This document shows positions 32,302 to 41,091 of a stretch of DNA of 64,000 nt, one piece after another. Numbering within the stretch: the stretch's first letter is position 1; every line of letters begins with the position of its first letter. A program made the translations under genes and the position numbers. The notes beneath the pieces are model-generated. The model did no database searches. It saw nothing but the letters and a program-made list of their open reading frames with translations, and was not told the DNA's origin. This DNA is from Streptomyces sp. 35G-GA-8. GTDB taxonomy: Bacteria; Actinomycetota; Actinomycetes; Streptomycetales; Streptomycetaceae. The stretch covers positions 565,783-629,782 of the forward strand of contig NZ_JAMHJQ010000002.1 in NCBI RefSeq assembly GCF_023534745.1, read 5' to 3'.

Positions 32302-33038
32302 CAGGAGTACGACCTCCGCTGGTCCGGAGCCGGGATCTGGGCGCCCTTGTACTCGACGGCGATCCCGCCGAGGGGATAGTCCTTGCGCTGCGGGAAGCCC
32401 TGCCAGTCGTCCGGCATCATGATCCGGGTCAGGGCGGGGTGGCCGTCGAAGATCAGCCCGAAGAAGTCGTACGTCTCGCGCTCGTGCCAGTCGTTGGTCG
32501 GATAGATCTCGACCAGGGACGGCACATGCGGGTCGGCGTCCGGCGCTGAGACCTCAAGACGGAGCAGCCGGCCGTGGGTGAGCGAGCGCAGGTGGTAGAC
32601 GGCGTGCAGCTCGCGGCCCTTGTCAGCGGGGTAGTGGACGCCCGAGACCCCCGTACAGAGCTCGAAGCGCAGCGCCGGGTCGTCGCGCAGGGTGCGCGCC
32701 ACCTGGACGAGATGCTCGCGGGCGACGTGGAAGGTGAGCTCGGCGCGGTCGACGACCGTCTTCTCGATGGCGTTCTCCGGGAGGAGACCCTGCTCCTCCA
32801 GCGCGCCTTCGAGCTCGTCGGCGATCTCGTCGAAGGACCCGCCGGGGCCGCCGTACGGCCGGGCGGAGGCGCCCGGCAGCAGCACGGTCCTGACGAGCCC
32901 GCCGTAGCCGGAGGTGTCGCCGCCGTTGTTGGCGCCGAACATGCCCTTCTGTACGCGGATGGGCTCGCGGGTGTCCTCACGCGCGGACGGAACGTTGTTT
33001 CCGGAGGGCCGCTCTCCGGATCCCTGGTCGCCGGTCAC
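32301..33038 (-). CDS. nuoC: NADH-quinone oxidoreductase subunit C
   Basis: 245-residue 30-kDa-type subunit of the peripheral arm, with the signature [20 protein letters not shown] and C-terminal [15 protein letters not shown]. About 90 N-terminal residues, rich in Gly/Pro, precede the family core. It is separate from nuoD, unlike the E. coli fusion. 4-bp overlap with nuoB. Confidence 0.95.
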   Translation of the reverse strand: MTGDQGSGERPSGNNVPSAREDTREPIRVQKGMFGANNGGDTSGYGGLVRTVLLPGASARPYGGPGGSFDEIADELEGALEEQGLLPENAIEKTVVDRAELTFHVAREHLVQVARTLRDDPALRFELCTGVSGVHYPADKGRELHAVYHLRSLTHGRLLRLEVSAPDADPHVPSLVEIYPTNDWHERETYDFFGLIFDGHPALTRIMMPDDWQGFPQRKDYPLGGIAVEYKGAQIPAPDQRRSYS

Positions 33039-33589
33039 CGCAGCAGCCCCTTCATCTCGATCGTCGGGAGCGCCTTGAGGGCCGCCTCCTCCGCCTCACG
33101 GGCCGCTTCCTCCGCGTTGACCCCGAGCTTGGAGCTCTGGATCTTCTGGTGGAGCTTGAGAATGGCGTCCATCAGCATCTCGGGGCGTGGTGGGCAGCCG
33201 GGCAAATAGATGTCGACAGGGACAATATGATCCACACCCTGGACAATCGCGTAATTATTGAACATTCCGCCCGATGATGCGCAAACCCCCATGGAAATCA
33301 CCCACTTGGGGTTGGGCATCTGGTCATAGACCTGTCGCAGAACCGGCGCCATCTTCTGGCTCACCCGCCCGGCCACGATCATCAGATCGGCCTGTCGCGG
33401 CGAACCGCGGAAGACCTCCATGCCGAACCGCGCCAGGTCGTACCGCCCGGCACCGGTCGTCATCATCTCGATGGCGCAGCACGCGAGGCCGAAGGTCGCG
33501 GGGAAGACGGATGACTTCCGCACCCAGCCCGAGGCCTGTTCGACGGTGGTCAGCAGAAAACCGCTCGGCAGCTTCTCTTCGAGTCCCAT
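33035..33589 (-). CDS. nuoB: NADH-quinone oxidoreductase subunit B
   Basis: 184-residue subunit carrying cluster N2, the last Fe-S centre before quinone. Ligands are the Cys pair in [10 protein letters not shown], the Cys in GVCASSGG and the Cys in [11 protein letters not shown] 33589 follows GAGGGG; the longer frame upstream has no support. Confidence 0.96.
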   Translation of the reverse strand: MGLEEKLPSGFLLTTVEQASGWVRKSSVFPATFGLACCAIEMMTTGAGRYDLARFGMEVFRGSPRQADLMIVAGRVSQKMAPVLRQVYDQMPNPKWVISMGVCASSGGMFNNYAIVQGVDHIVPVDIYLPGCPPRPEMLMDAILKLHQKIQSSKLGVNAEEAAREAEEAALKALPTIEMKGLLR

Positions 33590-33608
33590 TGGTGGCCCCT
33601 CAGCCCCT

Positions 33609-33968
33609 TTAGTCCCATTCCAGACCGCCGCGCCGCCACACATACGCGTAGGCGACGAAGACGGTGAGCACGAAGAGCAGCATCTCCACGAGCCCGAAAA
33701 TCCCCAGGGCGTCGAAGGTGACGGCCCAGGGGTAAAGGAAGACGACCTCGATATCGAAGATGATGAAGAGCATCGCCGTCAGGTAGTACTTGATGGGAAA
33801 ACGGCCGCCTCCGGCCGGCGTCGGCGTGGGTTCGATGCCACACTCGTACGCTTCAACTTTGGCCCGGTTGTAGCGCTTTGGGCCGATAAGCGTGGCCATG
33901 ACCACGGAGAAGATCGCAAACCCAGCCCCGAGGGCGCCGAGCACGAGGATGGGTGCGTAGGAATTCAC
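33609..33968 (-). CDS. nuoA: NADH-quinone oxidoreductase subunit A
   Basis: 119-residue three-helix subunit of complex I and the first gene of the operon. The conserved loop YECGIEP and the [13 protein letters not shown] helix identify it. GTG 33968 follows GGAG by 9 bases and gives the usual length. A Rex-like operator lies 93 bp upstream. Confidence 0.95.
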   Translation of the reverse strand: MNSYAPILVLGALGAGFAIFSVVMATLIGPKRYNRAKVEAYECGIEPTPTPAGGGRFPIKYYLTAMLFIIFDIEVVFLYPWAVTFDALGIFGLVEMLLFVLTVFVAYAYVWRRGGLEWD

Positions 33969-34761
33969 GCCCCTCAGCTCCTTCCAGTCGTCCTTGACCG
34001 TTGGATCGCACCGGGCGGTTCGCCTCGCCGCCCCGTCACGATCACTGAAGATCGCGCACATGTGAGGCAGTTCACAAGCCCGACTGCCCCGCATCCTATG
34101 CCCGGTGGTCTGTGATCTGCGACACGGGGTGCGACAACAGCTTTGTGATCTCCACCACCCGACGAAGGATCATGAAGTCGGATGAGCGGTGATCTTCATA
34201 CGTGAAGCGGCCGAGCGGTCACCAGATGTGACAACCGAGCCCGTTTCCACTGGTCAGGGGCGGGTCGCTCTATCAAGCGATGCACCGTACAAGCAAATTT
34301 GCGATGAAACAGTCTACCGTGCTATGCGGCTCGGCGGTCACTCGCGCGAGGGGGAAGTGCGGACCGACGTGGACACGTGCACGCATTCACGAGCAACCGG
34401 GACAGCTTCGCGAGCGTCCATGGAGAGACGCGTGAGCGCGCCGGAAGACCCGGCGGCCACCCGGAGCGCGGCCCGTGATCGTTCCGACCGCCACATGGTG
34501 ACCACTCTGTGACCTGTACCACTCCACTCAACCGTCAAGACAAGAGGGCTTGGCCAGGGGCGTAAAGGGATGGTAAGCGGCGGGCAATTCGGACGTTTAT
34601 CGGAAAGACCGTGATCACAGCCATGATCACCCATGCCCGGTTTGCCCGTTACGGCGTCAATAAGACCCGAGGCTAAGCGGATTCACAGATTCCGAACGTA
34701 ACTGTGGCGCAACACACCTTGCTTGACGGGAACCAGGTATCACCTGATAGCCGTAGGTCTC
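33969..34761. other. 793-bp divergent regulatory region between nuoA and NlpC/P60 gene
   Basis: No convincing gene. It contains the Rex-like site at 34061-34076, a GTCAC-N5-GTGAC repeat near 34217-34231, and a leader of unknown length for the cell-wall hydrolase ending in a small AGGT-atc-ACCT hairpin near 34736. A 26-codon frame at 34432 has a good ribosome site but no other support. Confidence 0.6.
34061..34076. promoter_or_regulatory. Rex-like operator upstream of nuoA
   Basis: TGTGAGGCAGTTCACA matches the Streptomyces Rex consensus TGTGAACNNNTTCACA at 11 of 13 fixed positions. Rex represses respiratory genes when NADH is low and, from memory, nuo is in its S. coelicolor regulon. The sequence also fits the Crp consensus TGTGA-N6-TCACA, so Crp is the alternative. 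Confidence 0.6.
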
Positions 34762-35619
34762 ATGTCCCACACCGCTCACATACCCAGCCACCGGAAGCCC
34801 CGCCGCAGCGCGTCGAAAGTCGTCCTCCGTAGCGGAGTTGCCGGTGGCGTCCTCAGCACCATCGCGGTCGCAGGTGCCGCCGGCCCGGCGAACGCCGAGC
34901 CGGTGACCACCCAGACCATAGAAATGCCCACGCTCACCTCCGGCCTCGTCGGCGACTTCACGCGGTCCGCCGAGGCCACGCAGCGCATGGCGAACTCCCT
35001 GGACCTGCGCGCCCAGCAGGACGCCGCGGCCGCCAGCGCCGCGCAGACCGCCAAGAAGGCCAAGGCCGACGCGGAGCGCAAGGCCGAGGCAGAGGCCAAG
35101 AAGAAGGCCGAAGCGGAGGCCCGCGCCAAGGCCGCCGCCGCCGAGCGCGCGTCCCGTACCGCGGAGCGCACCACGCTGTCGGCGCCCTCCTCGTCGAACT
35201 CCGGCTCGGGCTCCTCGTCCGGTTCGTCCGCCTCGACGTCGTCGAAGTCGACTTCGGGGGCCACCGGTTCCGCGGCAACCGTGCTCGCCTTCGCCCAGGC
35301 CCAGCTCGGCGACGCGTACATCATGGGCTCGACGGGCCCCAACGCCTGGGACTGCTCCGCCCTCGTCCAGGCCGCCTACCGCCAGATCGGCGTCGACCTC
35401 CCGCGCGTCTCGCAGGACCAGTCGACCGCCGGCACCCAGGTTTCCCTGAGCAACCTCCAGCCGGGCGACATCCTCTACTGGGGCGGCGCGGGCAGCGCGT
35501 ACCACACGGCGATCTACGCCGGTGGCGGCGAGTTCATCGGCGCGCAGAACCCCAGCAGCGGTGTGGTGAAGAAGTCCCTGGACTGGGACCCGCCGAGCGG
35601 CGCGGTCCGCGTCCTCTGA
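34762..35619 (+). CDS. Secreted NlpC/P60 cell-wall endopeptidase
   Basis: 285-residue exported peptidoglycan hydrolase. A basic, hydrophobic signal peptide is probably cut after ANA (residue 46). A helical Ala/Lys/Glu-rich coiled coil (about 90-135) and a Ser-rich linker lead to the catalytic NlpC/P60 domain with Cys198 (WDCSALV) and His248 (YHTAIY). It should cut D-Glu-diaminopimelate bonds in stem peptides. ATG 34762 gives the usual signal peptide. Confidence 0.92.
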   Translation: MSHTAHIPSHRKPRRSASKVVLRSGVAGGVLSTIAVAGAAGPANAEPVTTQTIEMPTLTSGLVGDFTRSAEATQRMANSLDLRAQQDAAAASAAQTAKKAKADAERKAEAEAKKKAEAEARAKAAAAERASRTAERTTLSAPSSSNSGSGSSSGSSASTSSKSTSGATGSAATVLAFAQAQLGDAYIMGSTGPNAWDCSALVQAAYRQIGVDLPRVSQDQSTAGTQVSLSNLQPGDILYWGGAGSAYHTAIYAGGGEFIGAQNPSSGVVKKSLDWDPPSGAVRVL

Positions 35620-35669
35620 TCCGCTGCCCCACGCGCGGTACGACCGACCCAGTCGTCGTACGGCGACGA

Positions 35670-35702
35670 GAACCCGCACCCTTGCTCGGGAGATGCGGGT
35701 TC
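35670..35702. terminator. Terminator after NlpC/P60 gene
   Basis: GAACCCGCA (35670-35678) pairs with TGCGGGTTC (35694-35702), followed by ttgtcg. The 3' arm is the first unit of a tandem repeat. Confidence 0.6.
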
Positions 35703-35746
35703 TTGTCGTGTTGCGGGTTCTTGTCGCAATGCGGATTCTTGTCGCG
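35693..35746 (+). repeat. 18-bp tandem repeat, three units
   Basis: Units of ATGCGGGTTCTTGTCGTG at 35693, 35711 and 35729 with 2-3 changes each. The first unit contains the 3' arm of the terminator, so each unit could pair with the single 5' arm. Confidence 0.85.
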
Positions 35747-35780
35747 CTCGCCCCCGCTCGCCCCTTTTGCCCTGCTCTCG

Positions 35781-36701
35781 TCAGACGGTTGAGGCGGGGA
35801 TCGCGACGCCGGTGAGGCGCTCGGACTCGGCCCACAGACGGGCGTTGGCGGCCGGGTCGAGGGCCCGGCGGGTGATACGGGCGGTGGTCGTGGGACCGAT
35901 CAGCCCGAAGCGTCCGCCCGGACCGTAGTACCCGCCGGCGACGGCGCCGGGGTCGGCCGCCGCGTACAGCAGTGGTTCCGTGCCCTGTTGGACATCCTGC
36001 GAGGGCAGGATGGTGAGCAGGGGATTCCGGCGCGAGGGCTTGCCGGTGCCGAGACTCGCCCCCGCCGTCTGGAGGTTCGTCCGCGTGTAGCCGGGGTGCG
36101 CGCCGATGCTCAGCAGCGGCCAGCCGCGCTCGGCGGCGAGGGCCGCGAGCTGCCGGGTCATCATGAGGTTGGCGAGCTTGGACTGCGCGTAGGAGAGGTT
36201 CGGGCTGTAGCGGCGCTCCCACTGAAGGTCCTCGAAGTGGATACGGCCGAAGTTGGCCGTACCGCTGCTCATGGTGGCCACCCGTGGCGCGGTGGCGGAG
36301 AGCAGCAGCGGAAGCAGCCGGACCGTCAGCGCGAAGGGGCCGAGGTAGTTGCTGCCCATCTGCAACTCGAAGCCGTCGGCCGTGGTCAGCCGGACCGGCG
36401 GGGTCATCACCCCGGCGTTGTTGACCAGCAGATCGAGTGGGGTGCCATCGGCGATGAGCCCGTCCGCGAACTCCCGGACGGAGGCCAGATCGGCCAGATC
36501 GATCCGGCGCACCTCCAGTTGGGCGTCCGGCTGCCGGGCCAGGATCTCGGCGCGGGCCCGCTCCCCCTTGGCGACCGTACGGACGGCCATCACGACACGT
36601 GCCCCCGCACCGGCGAGCCGACGGGCCGCTTCCTTGCCGGTCCCGCTGTTGGCGCCGGTGACGACTGCGAGCTTTCCGCTCTGGTCGGGGACGACGTACA
36701 T
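35781..36701 (-). CDS. Short-chain dehydrogenase (retinol-dehydrogenase-like)
   Basis: 306-residue NAD(P)-dependent SDR. The cofactor motif [18 protein letters not shown] and the catalytic YAQSKLANL (Y-x3-K) with an upstream Ser ([10 protein letters not shown]) are intact. ATG 36701 follows GGAG. It is divergent from a TetR regulator and its promoter holds three copies of the operator, so it is probably the regulated gene. Substrate unknown. Confidence 0.9.
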   Translation of the reverse strand: MYVVPDQSGKLAVVTGANSGTGKEAARRLAGAGARVVMAVRTVAKGERARAEILARQPDAQLEVRRIDLADLASVREFADGLIADGTPLDLLVNNAGVMTPPVRLTTADGFELQMGSNYLGPFALTVRLLPLLLSATAPRVATMSSGTANFGRIHFEDLQWERRYSPNLSYAQSKLANLMMTRQLAALAAERGWPLLSIGAHPGYTRTNLQTAGASLGTGKPSRRNPLLTILPSQDVQQGTEPLLYAAADPGAVAGGYYGPGGRFGLIGPTTTARITRRALDPAANARLWAESERLTGVAIPASTV

Positions 36702-36736
36702 GGCCACTCCTTCGTCATAGGCGACCGTCTCGTAGT

Positions 36737-36802
36737 AGACCGCCGGTCTGTTGCATTCGACGCTAGCAGACCGCCGGTCTACTAACAACAGACCGGGGGT
36801 CT
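36737..36802. promoter_or_regulatory. Three TetR-type operators
   Basis: AGACCGCCGGTCT at 36737-36749 and 36768-36780, and AGACCGGGGGTCT at 36790-36802. All three show AGACC/GGTCT symmetry. Site starts are 31 and 22 bp apart and fill the gap between the SDR and TetR genes. Confidence 0.85.
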
Positions 36803-36816
36803 GTAGCCTGGTGGCC

Positions 36817-37509
36817 ATGACAACGCCCTTCCAGCGCGCCCGCAGCGAGGAGCAGCGCGCCGTACGCCGGCAAGCGATCCTGGACAGCGCGGCGGCGATG
36901 CTGACCGAGATGCCCGTGGCGCAGGTGAGCCTCAACGAGCTGAGCCGACGCGTCGGCCTGGCGAAGTCGAACGTGCTGCGCTATTTCGAGTCCCGTGAGG
37001 CCGTCCTGCTCGAACTGCTGGACACCGCGCTGCGGGAGTGGCTGGACCTGCTGGACGCCACCCTCGCCACGGCGATCGACGCGACCACCGGACCGTACGA
37101 ACGCGGCGACCAGCTCGCGGGCGCGATGGCGGACACACTGGCGGCCCGTCCGGTGCTCTGCGATCTGGTCAGCGCGCAGGCCGCGGTGCTGGAACGGAAC
37201 GTCTCCCCGCGCATCGCCGCGGAGTACAAGCGCGCCACCATGGCCAACGTCACCGTCCTGGTCCGGCTGATCCGCGCGCACCTACCCGAGTTGGACGAAC
37301 CCGACGCGACGAAATACGCCGCCGCCGCCTTCCTGTCGACCGGCGCGGTCTGGACCCACGCGCAGCCCTCGGCCGCGATGCTGGCCGCCTACGAGGCCGA
37401 CCCCGCGCTGGCCGTCATGCGGATGGACTTCACCGCGACGCTCCGCGAGCTGCTGGAGGTACTGGCCACGGGTCTGCTGACCCGGGCACCGCGCGGCTTC
37501 CCCGCCTGA
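36817..37509 (+). CDS. TetR-family regulator
   Basis: 230-residue repressor. The N-terminal HTH ([37 protein letters not shown], split here only by reading) is typical; the C-terminal ligand domain is variable (about 75-230). ATG 36817 lies 14 bp after the last of three matching palindromes, so self-repression and repression of the divergent SDR are likely. Ligand unknown. Confidence 0.9.
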   Translation: MTTPFQRARSEEQRAVRRQAILDSAAAMLTEMPVAQVSLNELSRRVGLAKSNVLRYFESREAVLLELLDTALREWLDLLDATLATAIDATTGPYERGDQLAGAMADTLAARPVLCDLVSAQAAVLERNVSPRIAAEYKRATMANVTVLVRLIRAHLPELDEPDATKYAAAAFLSTGAVWTHAQPSAAMLAAYEADPALAVMRMDFTATLRELLEVLATGLLTRAPRGFPA

Positions 37510-37516
37510 ACGCACC

Positions 37517-37549
37517 CCGGCCCCCCGCGGTGAACCCGCGGGGGGCCGG
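37517..37549 (+). terminator. Terminator between TetR gene and small secreted peptide gene
   Basis: CCGGCCCCCCGCGG / CCGCGGGGGGCCGG, 14-bp perfect arms with loop tgaac, between two convergent genes. Confidence 0.85.
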
Positions 37550-37562
37550 TAATGAGCAGGCG

Positions 37563-37736
37563 TCACTTGTCGCCGAAGATCACAACCGTGTTGAAGCTGT
37601 TCTTGATCTTCGAGTCGATGTCGATGAGCTCACCCCGTCCGTCGTGCTCCCAGCTCGACGCTGAGGCGGCACCGGCGCCACCCAGGACGGCCATGGCGGC
37701 AAGAGCGGCGGCGGCGACTGCTGTACGAATTCGCAT
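37563..37736 (-). CDS. Small secreted peptide precursor (57 residues)
   Basis: A short gene with ATG 37736, a strong AAGGAG site 7 bases upstream and a TGA stop. The product starts MRIRTAVAAAALAAMAVLGG and continues AGAASASSWEHDG, a textbook Sec signal peptide with an A-x-A site near residue 27, leaving a mature peptide of about 30 residues (SSWEHDGRGELIDIDSKIKN then SFNTVVIFGDK). It has no Cys. I do not recognise the family. Small exported peptides of this form are common in Streptomyces; a signalling, surface or inhibitor role is possible. A separate transcript is likely, with the convergent TetR terminator just beyond. Confidence 0.75.
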   Translation of the reverse strand: MRIRTAVAAAALAAMAVLGGAGAASASSWEHDGRGELIDIDSKIKNSFNTVVIFGDK

Positions 37737-38096
37737 GAGTTTTCTCCTTGTGAAGAAACATTCGGTTCGGACACTTCACAGATTCACGGTGGAGCGCCGT
37801 CGATAACCGAGCGGGAGAAGAGACCACTCCGATGCGGAGAAAGAGCAGGACCGCAGGCCGAGGAACGCAAAAAGGCTCGTCTCCGACCCGGCGGTCGGGC
37901 CGCCGGGACTCCGGGATGCGCGACTGACGGCCCGGTATCAGACTGACGAGGTTGAGCCCGAACCGCACGCCGGGATCGGCGACGGGACGCGCGGCCGTCC
38001 CGCCCCGCCGGGCACACCTCCCGACGGCGATGCGGTCCCCTCCTTGTTACCGGCCGGTTCGATGGCGGGTGGGGGGCCGGGTCCCCGCAGGACGGA
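37737..38096. other. Intergenic region upstream of secreted peptide
   Basis: 360 bp holding the promoter of the small peptide gene and the 3' end of the methyltransferase transcript. Frames here lack ribosome sites and domains; no gene seen. Confidence 0.55.
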
Positions 38097-38768
38097 TCAA
38101 CGCGGCGCGGGACGCGGGGCCGGGGGCTGCGCGGTGCCGACGATGAAGTCGCCGCCCACGTGCCGGACATCGGCCGACCACCCCAGCGCGGCGAGCTCGT
38201 CGGTGAGCTCGCCGGCGTCGTGGAAGACCTTGACGACGCGATACGGGCTGCCGTCGTCGAGGCGCCGCAGCACCGCGGGGGCGGACTGCTGGTCCAGAAC
38301 CTCTTCGCGCGCGGCCTCGGCGGGGCCGTCGTCGATGAAGATCGCTCTCCCGTTCGGTGCGAGTGCGGCTGCGACCGTGCCCCAGAAGTCCCGTAGCCGG
38401 GACGGCGGGACGTGGGAGAGCCAGAAGGCGAAGAACACGGTGTCGTAGCGGCGCGGCGGCCGCCAGGCGAACAGATCGGCCTGGACGAACCGGACATGCG
38501 GGGCGGCGACCCGCGCACGCGCGATGGCCAACGGCTCGTCCGACGCGTCGACAGCGGTCACCGAGCGCGCCCGCGCGGCGAGCGCCTTGGTCCACTGGCC
38601 CGTTCCGCAGGCCAACTCCAGTACGTCCCCCACGATCGGCAGGTCGTCGGCCGCGGCCAGCAGCTCCCGCAGCTCCTCCCGCTCGGAATAGGGCCGGTCG
38701 TACTCGCCCGCGTGGGCCCGGTAGTAGGCGACCTGCTCTGCCAGAAGAGCGTCCTCATCGCTGTCCAT
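38097..38768 (-). CDS. Class I SAM-dependent methyltransferase
   Basis: 223 residues with the SAM-binding motif VLELACGTGQWTKALA, the acidic end of strand 2 (VTAVDASDE) and VRFVQADLF. N-terminal YYRAHAGEYDRPYSEREEL is typical of small-molecule methyltransferases. Substrate unknown. Divergent from the Nudix gene with 93 bp between. Confidence 0.88.
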   Translation of the reverse strand: MDSDEDALLAEQVAYYRAHAGEYDRPYSEREELRELLAAADDLPIVGDVLELACGTGQWTKALAARARSVTAVDASDEPLAIARARVAAPHVRFVQADLFAWRPPRRYDTVFFAFWLSHVPPSRLRDFWGTVAAALAPNGRAIFIDDGPAEAAREEVLDQQSAPAVLRRLDDGSPYRVVKVFHDAGELTDELAALGWSADVRHVGGDFIVGTAQPPAPRPAPR

Positions 38769-38861
38769 GCGGCCGACCCTAGTGGGCGTCCGCCCCTGCG
38801 CGCCCGCCCTTCGGGGCACGGATCCCGGACGTTGGATAGGGTCCGGGAGGAGGTGCGGGGG

Positions 38862-39329
38862 ATGAGTTTCCGGCTGGCGGCGTACGCCGTGTGCGTCGAG
38901 GACGGGCGTGTGCTGCTCGCGCGTCACGTACCGCCGGAGGGCGAGAGCAACTGGACTCTTCCTGGCGGTCGCGTCGAGCACGGGGAGGACCCGTTCGACG
39001 CGGTGATCCGGGAGCTCGCCGAGGAGACCGGCTGCGACGCGGTGGTCGAACGCCTGCTGGGCGTGGACTCCCGGGTGATCCCCGCGGCCGTCGCGCGTGC
39101 GGGGGTCGAGCACCAGAATGTCGGCGTCTTCTACCGGGTCCGTATCACCGGCGGCCAACCGCGGCCCGAGCCGAACGGCGAAATCGCCGAGTCCGTCTGG
39201 ACCCCGATCCCCGATGTCGCTCGCCTGCGCCGGTCGTCACTGGTCGACATCGGCCTCGACCTGGCCCGGACCCTTCCGGCGACCGGCCACGTCGCTCCCG
39301 TACCGGTCGGCGGTCCGATCCAGCACTGA
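38862..39329 (+). CDS. Nudix hydrolase
   Basis: 155-residue pyrophosphohydrolase. The Nudix box is complete: GGRVEHGEDPFDAVIRELAEETG, read here as G-x5-E-x7-RELxEETG, binding Mg and cutting a nucleoside diphosphate linked to another group. ATG 38862 follows GGAGGAGG. The exact substrate is not evident. Confidence 0.9.
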   Translation: MSFRLAAYAVCVEDGRVLLARHVPPEGESNWTLPGGRVEHGEDPFDAVIRELAEETGCDAVVERLLGVDSRVIPAAVARAGVEHQNVGVFYRVRITGGQPRPEPNGEIAESVWTPIPDVARLRRSSLVDIGLDLARTLPATGHVAPVPVGGPIQH

Positions 39330-39423
39330 GGCACCGCTGTTCGCAAGCGGACCGCACCAAGTGCGGCGCCGACGATCCCCGTCACTTCCTCGCCCGCCGG
39401 GCTACTCGGTGCTACCGTATAGT

Positions 39424-39446
39424 GGTACTCGGCACTACGCAGTACC
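39424..39446. promoter_or_regulatory. Putative PadR operator
   Basis: GGTACT-N11-AGTACC lies 26 bp before the PadR start, beside a -10-like CCGTATAGT. PadR proteins commonly bind such spaced repeats and repress their own operon. Confidence 0.5.
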
Positions 39447-39471
39447 AGGGCGATCGAAGAGGCGGCGCGCG

Positions 39472-39798
39472 GTGGAGGACCTGACAGAGATGTTGAAGGG
39501 CACGCTGGAGGGCTGCGTGCTGGAAATCATCGACAGCGAGGAGACCTACGGGTACGCCATCACGCGCCGGCTGAACGAACTGGGCTTCACCGACGTCGTC
39601 GAGGGGACGGTCTACACCATCTTGCTGCGACTGGAGAAGAACAAACTCGTCCAGGTGACGAAGCGACCATCCGGGGTGGGCCCGCCACGCAAGTTCTACG
39701 CACTCAACGACGCGGGACGCGCGGAACTCGGGAAGTTCTGGGCGAAATGGAAATACCTCTCATCACGCATCGACAAGCTCAAGGAGGGCGGGAGATGA
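39472..39798 (+). CDS. PadR-family transcriptional regulator
   Basis: 108-residue winged helix protein: LKGTLEGCVLEIIDSEETYGYAI, VVEGTVYTILLRLEKNKLV and RKFYALNDAGRAEL are standard PadR features. GTG 39472 fits the usual MEDLTEML start; ATG 39490 is the alternative. Its stop overlaps the next start (ATGA), so it is co-translated with two DUF1048 proteins, a pairing known from Gram-positive genomes. Confidence 0.9.
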   Translation: MEDLTEMLKGTLEGCVLEIIDSEETYGYAITRRLNELGFTDVVEGTVYTILLRLEKNKLVQVTKRPSGVGPPRKFYALNDAGRAELGKFWAKWKYLSSRIDKLKEGGR

Positions 39799-40151
39799 AC
39801 CTCTGGGAGACCATGACCGGCAGCGACCTCACCAGGGACTGGAAGGCGTTCGAAGCCCGCGCCGCGACACTGCCCGACGACTACCGGGCGGCATGGGAAC
39901 AGATCAAGGCCCATCTCTTCCCCTACTCGGGCTTCACGGGCCGCAACCTGATGCCGATCCTCGACGGCGCCCTGGCCCTGCTCGAAGAGACGGCGGCGGA
40001 CGGGCAGACCATCCACGAGGTGCTGGGCGACGACATCGCGGGCTTCTGCGCGGCACTGGCCGGCGGAGAAGGGGCCCGGAACTATCGCGACCGGTGGCGC
40101 GAGCAGCTGAACAGGAACGTCGCAAGGAAACTGGGCCGGCTGGGAGGCTGA
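39795..40151 (+). CDS. DUF1048-family protein 1
   Basis: 118 residues, cytosolic, mainly helical. Family features: PDDYRAAWEQIKAHLF and DIAGFCAALAGG. Function unknown; DUF1048 genes regularly follow PadR regulators. It is a diverged paralogue of the next gene. Confidence 0.82.
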   Translation: MNLWETMTGSDLTRDWKAFEARAATLPDDYRAAWEQIKAHLFPYSGFTGRNLMPILDGALALLEETAADGQTIHEVLGDDIAGFCAALAGGEGARNYRDRWREQLNRNVARKLGRLGG

Positions 40152-40152
40152 C

Positions 40153-40479
40153 ATGGGCATCCAAGACATCATCGAAGGCAAGAAGCAATGGCGGGCGCAC
40201 GTAGCGCGGGTCAAGGCGCTCCCGCCGGACTACCAGATCGTCTACAAGGAGATGCAGAAGTACTTCTTCAAGATCGGCCCGGTCGACCTGACCGAAGGGA
40301 CCCTGCTCTCCGGGATTGTCGACTTCTTCGAGGAGGGCGTCGCGGCCGGCAAGGGCGTCCTGGAACTCATCGGCACCGACGTGGCCGCCTTCTGCGACGA
40401 CCTGATCAAGGACTCGCGCACCTACGCGGACATCTATCAGGAGTCCATCAGCGGGAAACCCGGCACGGCCGAGAAGTAA
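40153..40479 (+). CDS. DUF1048-family protein 2
   Basis: 108 residues, helical. PPDYQIVYKEMQKYFFKIGP and LIGTDVAAFCDDLIKDSRTY match the family and its upstream paralogue. One base separates the two genes, so they probably work as a pair. Function unknown. Confidence 0.82.
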   Translation: MGIQDIIEGKKQWRAHVARVKALPPDYQIVYKEMQKYFFKIGPVDLTEGTLLSGIVDFFEEGVAAGKGVLELIGTDVAAFCDDLIKDSRTYADIYQESISGKPGTAEK

Positions 40480-40540
40480 GCCGGCCCGCGAACGGACGAC
40501 TTGGGGCGGCGAGGCCGCGTGCTGGGTGGGGGTTCGTGCC

Positions 40541-41026
40541 GAGGGGTAGTCGGGGGCAGCCGGTGCGTTTGATGACGGGTGGGGGCCGCCCCTAGGTTTC
40601 AGTTTCGCGGTTCCGGGTCGGGCGTCAAGGGCGCTCCTTCGTCGCGTCGGCTGCGCCGATTCCGCTTCGCTCCACCCTTGACCCCCGCCCCTCCACCGCA
40701 AGTGCAGCTTTGAGGGGGGCGGCCCGGGGGGAGGGGTCCCCGGAGGGGATCCGTGCATGGTCCGGTCCCTTGCCGACCGCAGGTCGGTGGGTGGGGCGCG
40801 GGAGTGGAGTGGGGCGGCCCGGCCCCGGCAAAGCGACTGACGGTCGGGAAGCGGCTGGGACTCATGCCCCGCTGTGCGGGCCCGTTGTCGGGTGACACCT
40901 GTCAGCCGAAGCAGACGGCCCTATCATCTGCACCCAATGTCCCAGTTTGGAAGGGGCTTTGGGGAGCGCTCCGGCGGGTCATGCGTCCTGGGGTCGGTTA
41001 AGTCGTTCCCACACCACATCACCACC
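40541..41026 (+). repeat. Structured non-coding repeat, copy A
   Basis: First of six related ~0.5 kb elements in the window. Ordered landmarks from the left: tagtcggg, GGTTTCAGTTTCGCGG, the GTCAAGGG (40624) / CCCTTGAC (40675) stem with inner TCGGC-tgc-GCCGA, GTGCAGCTTTGAGG, then GACACCTGTCAGC, TGTCCCAGTTTGG and GGTTAAGTCGTTCCC at the right. Frames are not conserved between copies, so it is not a gene. It is inverted relative to copy B. Confidence 0.85.
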
Positions 41027-41091
41027 GGGGTGGGGCTGCCGCCGGTCCCCGGGCAGCGGATCGACGGCATACGGCTCCATCGCGACGGCCC

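Noticed and set aside
34432-34512. 26-codon frame starting GTG with a good GGAGAG site
   Set aside because: No signal peptide, motif or conserved context, and it lies in the promoter region of nuoA and NlpC/P60.
34510-34761. ydaO (c-di-AMP) riboswitch before the NlpC/P60 gene
   Set aside because: Such riboswitches control wall hydrolases in Streptomyces, but the signature CCGAATCCGACAGCTAACCTCG-type segments are not seen here in any recognisable form.
37784-38518. Minus-strand frame overlapping the methyltransferase gene
   Set aside because: It is an out-of-frame shadow of the methyltransferase and covers the promoter of the small secreted peptide.
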